Source: Candidatus Omnitrophota bacterium (GTDB taxonomy: Bacteria > Omnitrophota > Omnitrophia > Omnitrophales > Aquincolibacteriaceae). From it: 7,678 nt of DNA. The stretch's first letter is position 1, and the number at the start of each line of letters is the position of its first letter. A program made the position numbers and the translations under genes. The notes beneath the pieces are model-generated. The model was not told where the DNA came from. It saw nothing but the letters and a program-made list of their open reading frames with translations, and did no database searches. This document shows, in pieces, positions 1 to 5,745 of the stretch. Location of the stretch: the NCBI GenBank assembly GCA_023246985.1, contig JAHFHJ010000069.1, positions 1 to 7,678 of the forward strand, read 5' to 3'.

Positions 1-140
1 CCGAATCCCTTAGGCTCTACCGGATCATTACGCTCAGCGAATCCCTTTATCAGGCCGCCAAGAATCCGGAGTTTCTGGCCCTCCTCGAGGGCCTTGTGTC
101 CGAGATTCTTTCCAAAGAACTTTCTGAAAAGTCCGCTTAA
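1..140 (+). CDS. C-terminal end of an unidentified protein (possibly TetR-like regulator)
   Basis: The plus strand is open from the window edge (first full codon at 3) to a TAA at 138-140, giving about 45 residues. The peptide is predicted to be helical: a hydrophobic-amphipathic stretch around RLYRIITLSESLYQAA, then a second helix around FLALLEGLVSEILSKEL, ending in EKSA. Such a tail is compatible with the ligand-binding domain of a TetR/AcrR-type regulator, but no DNA-binding part is visible, so the family is a guess. It is the only gene on the plus strand and converges on the SRPBCC gene; its stop codon lies inside the first heptad word of the repeat that separates the two. I am fairly confident that this is coding and have low confidence in the family. 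Confidence 0.5.
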   Translation, partial: ESLRLYRIITLSESLYQAAKNPEFLALLEGLVSEILSKELSEKSA

Positions 141-194
141 CGCGGGGAACGGTTAACGGAAAACGTCGAATGCTTTCGTTGTCCGTTCCCCGTT
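134..194. repeat. Heptad-phased AACG repeat with inverted halves (hairpin) between convergent genes
   Basis: On the plus strand AACG occurs at 139, 148, 155 and 162 (the last three steps are 7 bp). Its complement CGTT follows at 177, 184 and 191, again in exact 7-bp steps. The two halves form an inverted repeat: CGGGGAACGG at 143-152 pairs perfectly with CCGTTCCCCG at 183-192, and the pairing partly continues inward. Because it lies between convergent ends (140 and 222), it could act as a bidirectional terminator, although there is no T-tract. A repeat of the same type, in mirror order, lies at 672-723 on the other side of the SRPBCC gene. Confidence 0.75.
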
Positions 195-221
195 CATCGC
201 TTCCCGGAATAAAAGCAGGCC

Positions 222-662
222 TTACTTTTGTTCGGCAAGATCTTTCCAATTTAAAAGAGTATTTCCAAAACTGTGATCAAGGATGTTCCGGACCTTCTGC
301 TCGCCGAGAAGCATCCCGGCGATCCCGAGATCCCAAAGAAATTCGACTGCCACCTCCACGCCGCCCGATTTTTCTTCGAAAACAAGCGTTCGCGTCATGG
401 AGCCATTCATGGGAAGAGAGCTCTGAATCACCGCCTTTTTCATCGGCTCCCAAACATTCATCTCATGCTCCACCTCAATGTGTTGACGGTCCAAGACGCA
501 GCTTTCACGCCAGCGGAGCCCCTTGCCTTCCGCGACGGCTCCCGTCCGCTCGCTTTCTTTAACGCCATCCACCCATTCAGGCGTACGCTTCACATTCGCG
601 AGAATAGCCCATATCTTTTCGAGAGGCGCGGCAATCATTATGTTTTTAGTGAGCGAGTTCAT
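222..662 (-). CDS. SRPBCC (START/Bet v1-like) family protein
   Basis: This is a 146-residue protein of the size usual for single-domain SRPBCC proteins. The N-terminus, a beta strand followed by PLEKIWAILANVKRTPEWVDG, is the typical family opening (strand, then short helices with a conserved Trp). Alternating strands follow (residues about 40-105), and a long C-terminal helix (about 110-145) closes the hydrophobic cavity. Family members bind small hydrophobic ligands, and some are cyclases or dehydrases. No catalytic residue identifies a reaction here, so the ligand is unknown. There is no signal peptide, so it should be cytoplasmic. I chose the ATG at 660-662 because GGGAGA lies just upstream on the minus strand; a TTG five codons earlier has no such support. 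The gene stands alone between two heptad repeats, and the upstream repeat reaches its ribosome-binding region. Confidence 0.85.
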   Translation of the reverse strand: MNSLTKNIMIAAPLEKIWAILANVKRTPEWVDGVKESERTGAVAEGKGLRWRESCVLDRQHIEVEHEMNVWEPMKKAVIQSSLPMNGSMTRTLVFEEKSGGVEVAVEFLWDLGIAGMLLGEQKVRNILDHSFGNTLLNWKDLAEQK

Positions 663-671
663 GATTCTCCC

Positions 672-723
672 GCGCAACGGACAACGCGCAACGTAAAAGA
701 TTTAAAATCGTTAAGCGTTGCGC
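672..723. repeat. Heptad-phased AACG repeat with hairpin, upstream of the SRPBCC gene
   Basis: AACG occurs at 676, 683 and 690 on the plus strand in exact 7-bp steps; CGTT follows at 709 and 716, also 7 bp apart. GCGCAACG at 686-693 pairs perfectly with CGTTGCGC at 716-723, leaving a 22-base AT-rich loop. The words CGGACAACG (678-686) and CGTTAAGCG (709-717) are reverse complements of CGTTGTCCG (177-185) and CGCTTAACG (134-142) in the repeat on the far side of the SRPBCC gene. If transcribed, the hairpin would sit in the leader of the SRPBCC mRNA, close to its ribosome-binding site. Confidence 0.75.
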
Positions 724-736
724 CTTGAGCTTTGCG

Positions 737-1498
737 CTATTTCAGTTCTATTCCAACCGGGCAATGATCGGACCCCATAACATCCGTAAGATGCCATGCG
801 CGCTTCACGCGCGGCACGAGATCTTGGGTCACGAAATGATAATCGATGCGCCAGCCGACATTCCGGTCGCGCGCGCCCGTTTTCATATCCCACCAGCTAT
901 AGTGCCCGGCCTCTTTATGAAATTTGCGGAAAATATCCACTTGTCCATCCGCGACCCATTGGTCCATCCACGCGCGCTCGATAGGTAAAAATCCGGAAAT
1001 TCCTTCGTTCTCCTTCGGTCGAGCCAGATCGATCTCTTTGTGAGCCGTATTGTAATCACCCGAAACAATAACTTTTTTCCCTTGGGTCTTGAGTTTTTTC
1101 GTGAACTTCATCGTCGCGGCATAAAAATCCATTTTAAATTTCAAACGCTCGGCGCCGGATTTTCCGTTCGGGAAATAAATGTTGAGAAAAACGAACTCCG
1201 GATATTCGGCCGCGAGGACCCGCCCTTCGTCGTCGAATCTTGGGATGTCAAACCCCGTTTTGACACTGAGCGGTTTTTCTTTCGTGAAGATCGCGACGCC
1301 GCTGTAACCGGGCCGGACGGCAGAATGCCAATAGGTGTGATAACCCTCCGGACGCGTAAGGAACATATCCAGTTGATCGGGCTTCGCCTTCGTTTCCTGG
1401 ACGCCAAGCACGTCCGGTTTTTCCCGCTTGAGCCATCCCAGAAATCCTTTGTTCTGAATAGCTCTGATTCCGTTGACGTTCCAACTTAAAATCTTCAT
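737..1498 (-). CDS. xth: Exodeoxyribonuclease III (AP endonuclease)
   Basis: This 253-residue protein matches the single-domain exonuclease III family (about 250-270 residues). The family is a Mg-dependent 3'-5' exonuclease and class II AP endonuclease acting in base-excision repair. Conserved motifs appear in order: SWNVNGIRA (Asn7), QETK with the metal ligand Glu35, NIYFPNG with Tyr108, SGDYN with Asp148 and Asn150, GWRIDYHF with Asp219, and GSDHCP with the catalytic Asp244-His245 pair. Nothing essential is missing. The start MKILSWN at 1496-1498 is set by homology, since the family begins right at the first strand; a 19-residue upstream extension is unlikely to be translated. No strong Shine-Dalgarno sequence is visible. 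A weak promoter-like pair at 1526-1555 would give a leader of about 20 bases. Among family branches it could be called exoA or xthA; the assignment itself is secure. Confidence 0.95.
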   Translation of the reverse strand: MKILSWNVNGIRAIQNKGFLGWLKREKPDVLGVQETKAKPDQLDMFLTRPEGYHTYWHSAVRPGYSGVAIFTKEKPLSVKTGFDIPRFDDEGRVLAAEYPEFVFLNIYFPNGKSGAERLKFKMDFYAATMKFTKKLKTQGKKVIVSGDYNTAHKEIDLARPKENEGISGFLPIERAWMDQWVADGQVDIFRKFHKEAGHYSWWDMKTGARDRNVGWRIDYHFVTQDLVPRVKRAWHLTDVMGSDHCPVGIELK

Positions 1499-1525
1499 AA
1501 ATAGCTTTTTGTTCAATCCGAAGCG

Positions 1526-1555
1526 ATAATAAAATCCAAATGACTCAAGCCCCAA
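1526..1555 (-). promoter_or_regulatory. Weak candidate promoter for exonuclease III
   Basis: On the minus strand TTGGGG (1550-1555) and TATTAT (1526-1531) are separated by 18 bp, resembling a sigma-70 promoter with a good -10 and a poor -35. Transcription would begin near 1519, about 20 bases before the xth start codon. The spacing and position are sensible, but the -35 match is only partial, so chance is a real alternative. Confidence 0.3.
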
Positions 1556-1594
1556 ACCGATTTTTTAATGCTTTGCATTTTAAACATTGGGATT

Positions 1595-1622
1595 TGTTTC
1601 GTGTTTCGCGCTTCGATATTCG
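1595..1622. repeat. Short 7-bp-phased repeat (TTCG / CGAA words)
   Basis: On the plus strand TTCG begins at 1598, 1605, 1612 and 1619, four copies in exact 7-bp register. The first two units (from 1595 and 1602) are identical TGTTTCG; the others differ in the three variable positions. It lies directly downstream of the ACT gene stop, in the spacer before xth. It is the same design as the AACG arrays (four fixed, three variable bases) but with a different word. Confidence 0.7.
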
Positions 1623-1626
1623 GATT

Positions 1627-2019
1627 TTATTTGTTGAGAATTTCTTGCGCGCGTTCGGGCTGGTCGGTACGGATGACGAGACAACCGCATTCCTGATTCG
1701 GCGTTGCGGTGCAGTAGGCATAAGCGATATTGATGTCCGCTTCGGCAAGCGTTTGGGCGATACGCGAGAGAGTCCCCGCCTTGTTATCGATCTCCACCAC
1801 CAGCACGTCCTGCTCCATGACATAGAGCTCTTCCTGTTCAAGGAGAAGCGTGGCTTTTGTGGGATGATCGACAATAAACCGCACGACCGCGTTATCGACG
1901 GTGTCATGAACGGCCATCGCGAGGATATTGATCCCGGCTTCAGAAAGAATGGAGCAGGTTCGCGCCATAATGCCGGGACGATTCGGCAGGAATACGGAAA
2001 GCTGTTTCTGGATCGGCAT
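1627..2019 (-). CDS. Tandem ACT-domain protein
   Basis: This is a 130-residue protein made of two ACT domains and nothing else. The first spans about residues 4-62: strand QLSVFLPNRPG, helix IMARTCSILSEAG, strand INILAMAVHD, strand NAVVRFIVD. The second spans about 68-128: DVLVVEIDNKAG, TLSRIAQTLAEAD, INIAYAYCTA, GCLVIRTD. The N/D-(R/K)-(P/A)-G turn before each first helix is the classic amino-acid-binding loop. Stand-alone double-ACT proteins are thought to sense amino acids and regulate partner enzymes, but the ligand and partner cannot be read from sequence. The ATG at 2017-2019 has a GAGAG element about 9 bases upstream. A plausible promoter lies at 2075-2103, so the gene is probably its own unit. 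Neighbouring xth is separated by a repeat spacer and is unlikely to be functionally linked. Confidence 0.9.
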   Translation of the reverse strand: MPIQKQLSVFLPNRPGIMARTCSILSEAGINILAMAVHDTVDNAVVRFIVDHPTKATLLLEQEELYVMEQDVLVVEIDNKAGTLSRIAQTLAEADINIAYAYCTATPNQECGCLVIRTDQPERAQEILNK

Positions 2020-2074
2020 AACTACAATCTCTCGTTGTTAGTATCGCATGACGCCTTCGAATTTATGGATATAC

Positions 2075-2103
2075 GGTATAATGCCGTTAACCCTTAGTCC
2101 CAA
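2075..2103 (-). promoter_or_regulatory. Candidate promoter of the tandem-ACT gene
   Basis: On the minus strand TTGGGA (2098-2103) and TATACC (2075-2080) are exactly 17 bp apart, each matching four of six sigma-70 consensus bases. Transcription would start near 2068 and leave a leader of about 48 bases before the ATG at 2019. The match is moderate. Confidence 0.35.
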
Positions 2104-2110
2104 TCCCTAT

Positions 2111-2179
2111 CAATTTTAACGAAGTTGAAATTGGGGCAATCCCGACTACCGTTCATGAAAAGAAAATTAAAGTCGGGAT
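2111..2179. repeat. Two adjacent inverted repeats in the SDR-ACT spacer
   Basis: The first is a tight hairpin: CAATTTTAAC (2111-2120) and GTTGAAATTG (2124-2133) pair over ten positions, with one T-G wobble on the plus strand and a GAA loop. The second is a perfect 9-bp inverted repeat, ATCCCGACT (2139-2147) and AGTCGGGAT (2171-2179), around a 23-base A-rich loop. They are close enough to form one compound element. It lies upstream of the ACT promoter and downstream of the SDR gene, so a terminator, a regulatory structure or a small dispersed repeat are all possible. Nothing else is recognisable in 2104-2274. Confidence 0.55.
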
Positions 2180-2274
2180 AGAATCAAACGGAAAACGATA
2201 TTAGGATAGGATCCCTGATAAATTTTCGCCTGAAACTATCGAAATCTTATCACGCTTCCCTCCGCCTGACAAAT

Positions 2275-2309
2275 CCTTTGGCCAAACGGCAAAGGGGATA
2301 AGCCATCCC
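2275..2309 (-). terminator. Weak tandem-hairpin terminator candidate after the SDR gene
   Basis: Just downstream of the SDR stop codon, GGGAT (2295-2299) and ATCCC (2305-2309) form one stem. CCTTTGGCC (2275-2283) and GGCAAAGG (2288-2295) form a second with one bulged base. Only short T stretches follow on the minus strand, so this would be a poor intrinsic terminator. Its placement at the end of the dnaX-recR-SDR unit is the main argument. Confidence 0.35.
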
Positions 2310-3113
2310 TTAAGTGCCTGTCCTTTTTTCACGCCGGTAAATCAACCTCGTAAAAAATACCGTGAGCCGCCTCGGGACCCACCGTTCCGCGTAGATCATG
2401 AGCTTGTTCCAAAAGCCGTAGATCGCGGAGGGACGGTTTGATCTTAAAAATTTCCGGAGTCCAAAACGCGCGACATCCGCCGCGGAGGCGCTGAAGAACA
2501 TTCGCTGCCTGTCAATCTTCGCGGTTTGATGAAAGCGGGTACGCGTGTTGCCGGGGCACAGACAGAAGATCCGCACGTCTTGGCCTTTACATTCCGCCCA
2601 AAGCGCCTCGGAAAAATTCAGCACGAACGCCTTCGTGGCCGCATACACGGAAAGGCAGGGAATGGGTTGAAACCCCGCGGTAGAAGCCACATTCAAAACT
2701 CCGCCTGTTTTCCTTTCGAGCATCCCGGGGAGAAAAAGCCGTGTCAGATGCGTGAGCGCCTGAATATTCAGGTCCAACATCTCGCTCGTATCTTCCAGAC
2801 TGGTATCGCTAAAAGGACCGTAGTGGGCAAGTCCGGCACTATTCACCAGAAAATCCACGACGAGGCTTCTTTTTAAGGTCCATTCGAAAAGTTCCCGGCA
2901 TTTTTCAGGGCGGCTCAGGTCCGCGGGGAAAATATGAACGCTCACGCCGAAACGGATCTTGAGATCCTCGGCCTCCTGCTCCAGACGCTGAACGCTGCGC
3001 GACGCAAGGATCAGATGAGCGCCTTGCCCGGCCAACTCGCGGACCATGGCCTTCCCGATCCCGGACGAGGCCCCGGTCACGAGCGCGGTGACTCCTTTAA
3101 AAGAACGGATCAC
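2310..3113 (-). CDS. Short-chain dehydrogenase/reductase (SDR, DltE-like)
   Basis: A classical SDR of 267 residues with an N-terminal Rossmann fold. The cofactor motif TGASSGIG is at residues 13-20, Asp65-Leu66 follows the third strand, and NSAG is at 91-94. The active-site residues are Asn116, Ser144, Tyr157 and Lys161 (in YAATK), and the PG after the sixth strand is at 187-188. SRS at 38-40 after the second strand, with its Arg, suggests NADP(H) preference. The C-terminal part (about 225-267) is basic and aromatic and could touch the membrane. The substrate cannot be assigned; the overall pattern resembles the broad DltE/COG0300 group. The start is a GTG at 3111-3113 whose bases overlap the recR stop (GTGA), implying translational coupling. 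The gene is last in the dnaX-recR unit, an unusual partner without an obvious functional link. Confidence 0.92.
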   Translation of the reverse strand: MIRSFKGVTALVTGASSGIGKAMVRELAGQGAHLILASRSVQRLEQEAEDLKIRFGVSVHIFPADLSRPEKCRELFEWTLKRSLVVDFLVNSAGLAHYGPFSDTSLEDTSEMLDLNIQALTHLTRLFLPGMLERKTGGVLNVASTAGFQPIPCLSVYAATKAFVLNFSEALWAECKGQDVRIFCLCPGNTRTRFHQTAKIDRQRMFFSASAADVARFGLRKFLRSNRPSAIYGFWNKLMIYAERWVPRRLTVFFTRLIYRREKRTGT

Positions 3114-3709
3114 AACGGATGTCTTCCCGCCAACGCGCGGGCGAGGGTGGCCTGATCGGTATATTCAATGTGACTCCCGACCGGGATGCCGCGCGCAAGA
3201 CGCGTCACTTTGATCTTGAAGGGCGCCAGCACTTTCGCGAGATAAAGGGCGGTTGTATCTCCTTCCGTGTTGGGATTAGTCGCGAGAATGACCTCCCGCA
3301 CTTTTTTTTGTTTCACGCGCTCTAAAAGGTCGACGATGCAGATCTGGTCCGGGCCGATTCCGTCCAGAGGCGAGAGCGCGCCGAGCAACACATGATAAAC
3401 CCCCGGGTAACCTCCCGTTTTTTCGAGCGCTACAACATCTTTAGGATCCTCGACCACACAAAGAAGTCCGGGATCGCGCCCCGGATCCGAACAGATATGA
3501 CAAAGTTTCTGATCCGAGAAATTGTGACAGACGCTGCAGAAGACCACGCTCTCGCGAAGCTGCTTCACAAGCTCTCCGAGCGTAAGGGCCTCCTCTTTTT
3601 GGGTTTTCAGGAGATGGAAGACGATGCGCTCGGCGGAGCGCTTGCCGATCCCCGGCAACTTAGAAAGGGATTCGACCAATTTCGTCATGACTTCCGAATA
3701 AGCTCTCAT
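3110..3709 (-). CDS. recR: Recombination mediator protein RecR
   Basis: This protein has 199 residues, the usual RecR length. With RecO and RecF it helps load RecA onto SSB-coated single-stranded DNA at gaps. It has a helix-hairpin-helix (LPGIGKRSAER, 18-28) for DNA binding, a four-cysteine zinc site at Cys58, Cys61, Cys70 and Cys73, and a Toprim domain (about 82-175) with Glu87 in the CVVEDPKD strand. The C-terminal Walker-B-like region carries the conserved ARGIPVGSHIEYTD segment. All expected elements are present. The ATG at 3707-3709 is preceded by a GGAAGG ribosome-binding site in the 18-base gap after dnaX, so the two are surely co-transcribed. The nucleoid protein gene ybaB, usual between dnaX and recR in many bacteria, is absent. 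Confidence 0.97.
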   Translation of the reverse strand: MRAYSEVMTKLVESLSKLPGIGKRSAERIVFHLLKTQKEEALTLGELVKQLRESVVFCSVCHNFSDQKLCHICSDPGRDPGLLCVVEDPKDVVALEKTGGYPGVYHVLLGALSPLDGIGPDQICIVDLLERVKQKKVREVILATNPNTEGDTTALYLAKVLAPFKIKVTRLARGIPVGSHIEYTDQATLARALAGRHPL

Positions 3710-3727
3710 GCCGGACCTTCCGGGGGA

Positions 3728-5428
3728 TCACTCTTTGCGTATCACTTTGGAGCCATTGAAGATCTCGAGGGCCTTCGCGACAATGTCCGGCACGCCTTCC
3801 TCTTTGGCGAGAGGCATGTTTCCGGACGCGTTCTGGATTTCCCCCTCGCGTTCCATCACGACGCACTGGACCCGAACTTTCCTGCCGAGCGCTTGCGAGA
3901 ACGCTTCTTCAATGATCCGCCGGTTTGAATCTTTTTCCAGTGTTTCCTTATGAAAACGAAACTCGGAGGGAAGCCCCATCACGATGACCGAACCTTCCAC
4001 TTCCGCGGGTTCGGCCTCCGCCAAAAAAAGACTCGTCGACATGCGTTTCGCTTTCACATATTCGATGACTTGAGGCCACACCTTCTCGACATCATTGAGC
4101 GTTAAATTCTCTTCGGAAGATTCGCTCGAAGATGAGAGCCTAGGTTGCTTTTGGGAGTCTGGCTCCGTTTGAGCCTCTACAAAATGGCGTCCGATCTCTT
4201 TATTTAAAAAAGCGGGTTTTTTCCCCTCGCTATCGTCTATGACGGGTTTTTGTATTTTTTTTTCTGCCCCTGGAACTGCGACAAACTGTTTTTGTCCGGC
4301 GGAGGCACTCTGAATGAGATCTTCAATCGGTTTGAGGCCTTCCATATAAACGAGTTTGAGAAGCGCGGCTTCAGTAAGCAACTTTGGAGAAGCTACCGGC
4401 CGACGCAGCTGGACTTGCAGGTTTTGCAGGATCGAAAGCGCCAGCAAGAGTTCCCCTTGTGAAAAATCAGCGGCCTGTTTGCGCAATTTTCCTGTCATTT
4501 CGGCGCTCGCCTCGATCAGGGCTTCGGCCTTGGGCGCGGTTTTGATCACCAAAAGATGCCGGAAAACCTCGAAGAGACCCCTCGCGAATTGCGCAAGATC
4601 ACATCCCTCTTCATAGAGTTTCTTCACGAGCCTAAAAATCTCGTCGCCTTTTTTTCCGCGGATCGCCCCGAGAACCAGAAGATACTTGTCCTCTGAAGCG
4701 AGCCCCAGAAGCGTCAGGACATCTTCTTCCCTGATCTTTCCGTCGGAAAAACTCGCGAGCTGGTCAAGAAGGCTTTCCGCGTCGCGGAGCGCGCCTTCCG
4801 TGGCTTTTGCGATCATAAAAAGCGCGTTTTTATCGCATTTCAACTTTTCTTTTTGCGCAATCTCTTCGAGCTTCGCCACCGCTTCCGGAACGGAGATCCG
4901 TTTGAACTGGAACCGCTGGCAACGCGACAGGATCGTAAGCGGGACCTTGTGTGCTTCGGTCGTGGCAAAAATAAATTTCACATGGGAAGGAGGCTCCTCA
5001 AGGGTTTTCAAAAGCGCGTTGAACGCATCGCCCGTCAGAGAGTGAACTTCGTCGATGATATAGATCTTATGGCGGCCGGCCGACGGCTTGAATTTCACGT
5101 TTTCGCGAAGCGTACGGATCTCTTCGATGCCGCGGTTTGACGCACCGTCGATCTCAAGCACGTCCATGGAATTCCCCTGCTCGATCTCTTTGCACGAGAT
5201 ACATTTCCCGCAGGGCTTTTCCGTGGGACCTTCTTTGCAATTCAATGCCTTGGCAAGAATACGCGCGGTCGACGTTTTCCCGACGCCGCGAGGGCCGGAG
5301 AAAAGAAAACTCTGAGGCACGCGCTCCTGCCGGATGGCATTGCAAAGAGTCGTCGTGACAGTTTCCTGGCCCACGATCTCTTCAAAAGTTTGCGGCCTGA
5401 ATTTCCGGGCGAAGATCAAATAGTGCAA
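3728..5428 (-). CDS. dnaX: DNA polymerase III subunit tau/gamma
   Basis: Clamp-loader ATPase of the replicative polymerase, 566 residues with the start chosen here. The AAA+ module shows the Walker A motif GPRGVGKT (45-52), a zinc module with Cys64, Cys73, Cys76 and Cys79, Walker B IYIIDEVH (122-129), a sensor 1 region FATTEAHKVPLTILSRCQ (154-171) and sensor 2 GALRDAES (212-219). A helical collar domain runs to about 365, followed by a charged, low-complexity linker (about 370-470). The C-terminal tau-type domain (from about WPQVIEYVKAKR) would contact the polymerase. I chose the TTG at 5426-5428: it has AAAGGAG five bases upstream and yields MHYLIFARKFRPQTF, matching the family's usual M-x-Y-x3-ARK-x-RP opening. 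An ATG at 5503 would add 25 unmatched residues. The coding strand holds nine consecutive A at codons 389-392, a probable slippage site for gamma. The gene heads the operon with recR and SDR. Confidence 0.96.
   Translation of the reverse strand: MHYLIFARKFRPQTFEEIVGQETVTTTLCNAIRQERVPQSFLFSGPRGVGKTSTARILAKALNCKEGPTEKPCGKCISCKEIEQGNSMDVLEIDGASNRGIEEIRTLRENVKFKPSAGRHKIYIIDEVHSLTGDAFNALLKTLEEPPSHVKFIFATTEAHKVPLTILSRCQRFQFKRISVPEAVAKLEEIAQKEKLKCDKNALFMIAKATEGALRDAESLLDQLASFSDGKIREEDVLTLLGLASEDKYLLVLGAIRGKKGDEIFRLVKKLYEEGCDLAQFARGLFEVFRHLLVIKTAPKAEALIEASAEMTGKLRKQAADFSQGELLLALSILQNLQVQLRRPVASPKLLTEAALLKLVYMEGLKPIEDLIQSASAGQKQFVAVPGAEKKIQKPVIDDSEGKKPAFLNKEIGRHFVEAQTEPDSQKQPRLSSSSESSEENLTLNDVEKVWPQVIEYVKAKRMSTSLFLAEAEPAEVEGSVIVMGLPSEFRFHKETLEKDSNRRIIEEAFSQALGRKVRVQCVVMEREGEIQNASGNMPLAKEEGVPDIVAKALEIFNGSKVIRKE
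4255..4263 (-). promoter_or_regulatory. Probable slippage/frameshift site in dnaX (nine-A run)
   Basis: On the coding strand codon 389 (GAA) is followed by AAA, AAA and ATA, making an uninterrupted run of nine A. The run contains the heptamer A-AAA-AAA in the phase required for -1 ribosomal slippage, and it is also long enough for RNA polymerase slippage. Both alternative frames stop quickly: the -1 frame at 4230-4232 and the +1 frame at 4237-4239. Either route would give a protein of about 396-399 residues that keeps the ATPase and collar domains and loses the tau-specific end. Thermus dnaX makes gamma by transcriptional slippage on a nine-A run, and E. coli uses a ribosomal frameshift. Confidence 0.6.
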
Positions 5429-5745
5429 TGTTTCTCCTTTTCCCATAAAAATACGCCCGCGACGATCATCACCGATGGACTTCCCGAGTCCGTCAATGAT
5501 CATCCGTTATCTCCCCCTTGGTGGCGGCGCGGAGGGATTTTACATCATATTTCAGTTTGGTGCGACCAGAGAATTTCCGCTTTTGGAGCCAGCTGAGGAC
5601 TTTTTTTTCGAAAAAGCGAACGCGGCGTCCGAGGGCGTATTTTTTTCAAAACCTCAAGATACCAGTTCGTGTTGCCTTCTTTTTTTAATGACCGTCGCTT
5701 CGAGTCACTATCGCCTTTCTTCACAAAATCATTGCTTGAAAAATA
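5429..5745. other. Intergenic stretch upstream of dnaX, no confident gene
   Basis: About 315 bases between the dnaX start and the RDD terminator. It is rich in A/T homopolymers (for example eight T at 5601-5608, and 5680-5686). A minus-strand frame is open from 5802 to 5545, but its start lies inside the terminator region, it has no ribosome-binding site or recognisable motif, and its composition (Lys/Arg/Ser/Pro-rich) looks non-coding. A TATGAT on the minus strand (5544-5549) could be a -10 for the dnaX operon, but no convincing -35 accompanies it. I found no tRNA T-loop and no SRP RNA core, both of which can neighbour dnaX in other bacteria. Confidence 0.5.
5434..5440 (-). promoter_or_regulatory. 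Ribosome-binding site deciding the dnaX start
   Basis: The minus strand reads AAAGGAG here, five bases before the TTG at 5428. It supports a TTG initiation that matches the conserved DnaX N-terminus. A competing GGGGGAG lies seven bases before the ATG at 5503; that G-run belongs to a GC-rich segment (about 5510-5535). Confidence 0.65.

Noticed and set aside
2077..2082. TATAAT on the plus strand
   Set aside because: No -35 at proper spacing and no plus-strand gene downstream; the overlapping minus-strand promoter explains the region better.
1540..2097. Plus-strand frame of 185 codons opposite the ACT gene
   Set aside because: It is antisense to a clear tandem-ACT protein and shows no protein-like motif; it is a shadow of codon bias.
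3392..3928. Plus-strand frame of 178 codons opposite recR and the dnaX end
   Set aside because: It is antisense to RecR, whose motifs are complete; no independent evidence for coding.
5429..5745. Possible tRNA or SRP RNA gene next to dnaX
   Set aside because: I searched both strands for a T-loop and for the SRP tetraloop core and found neither.
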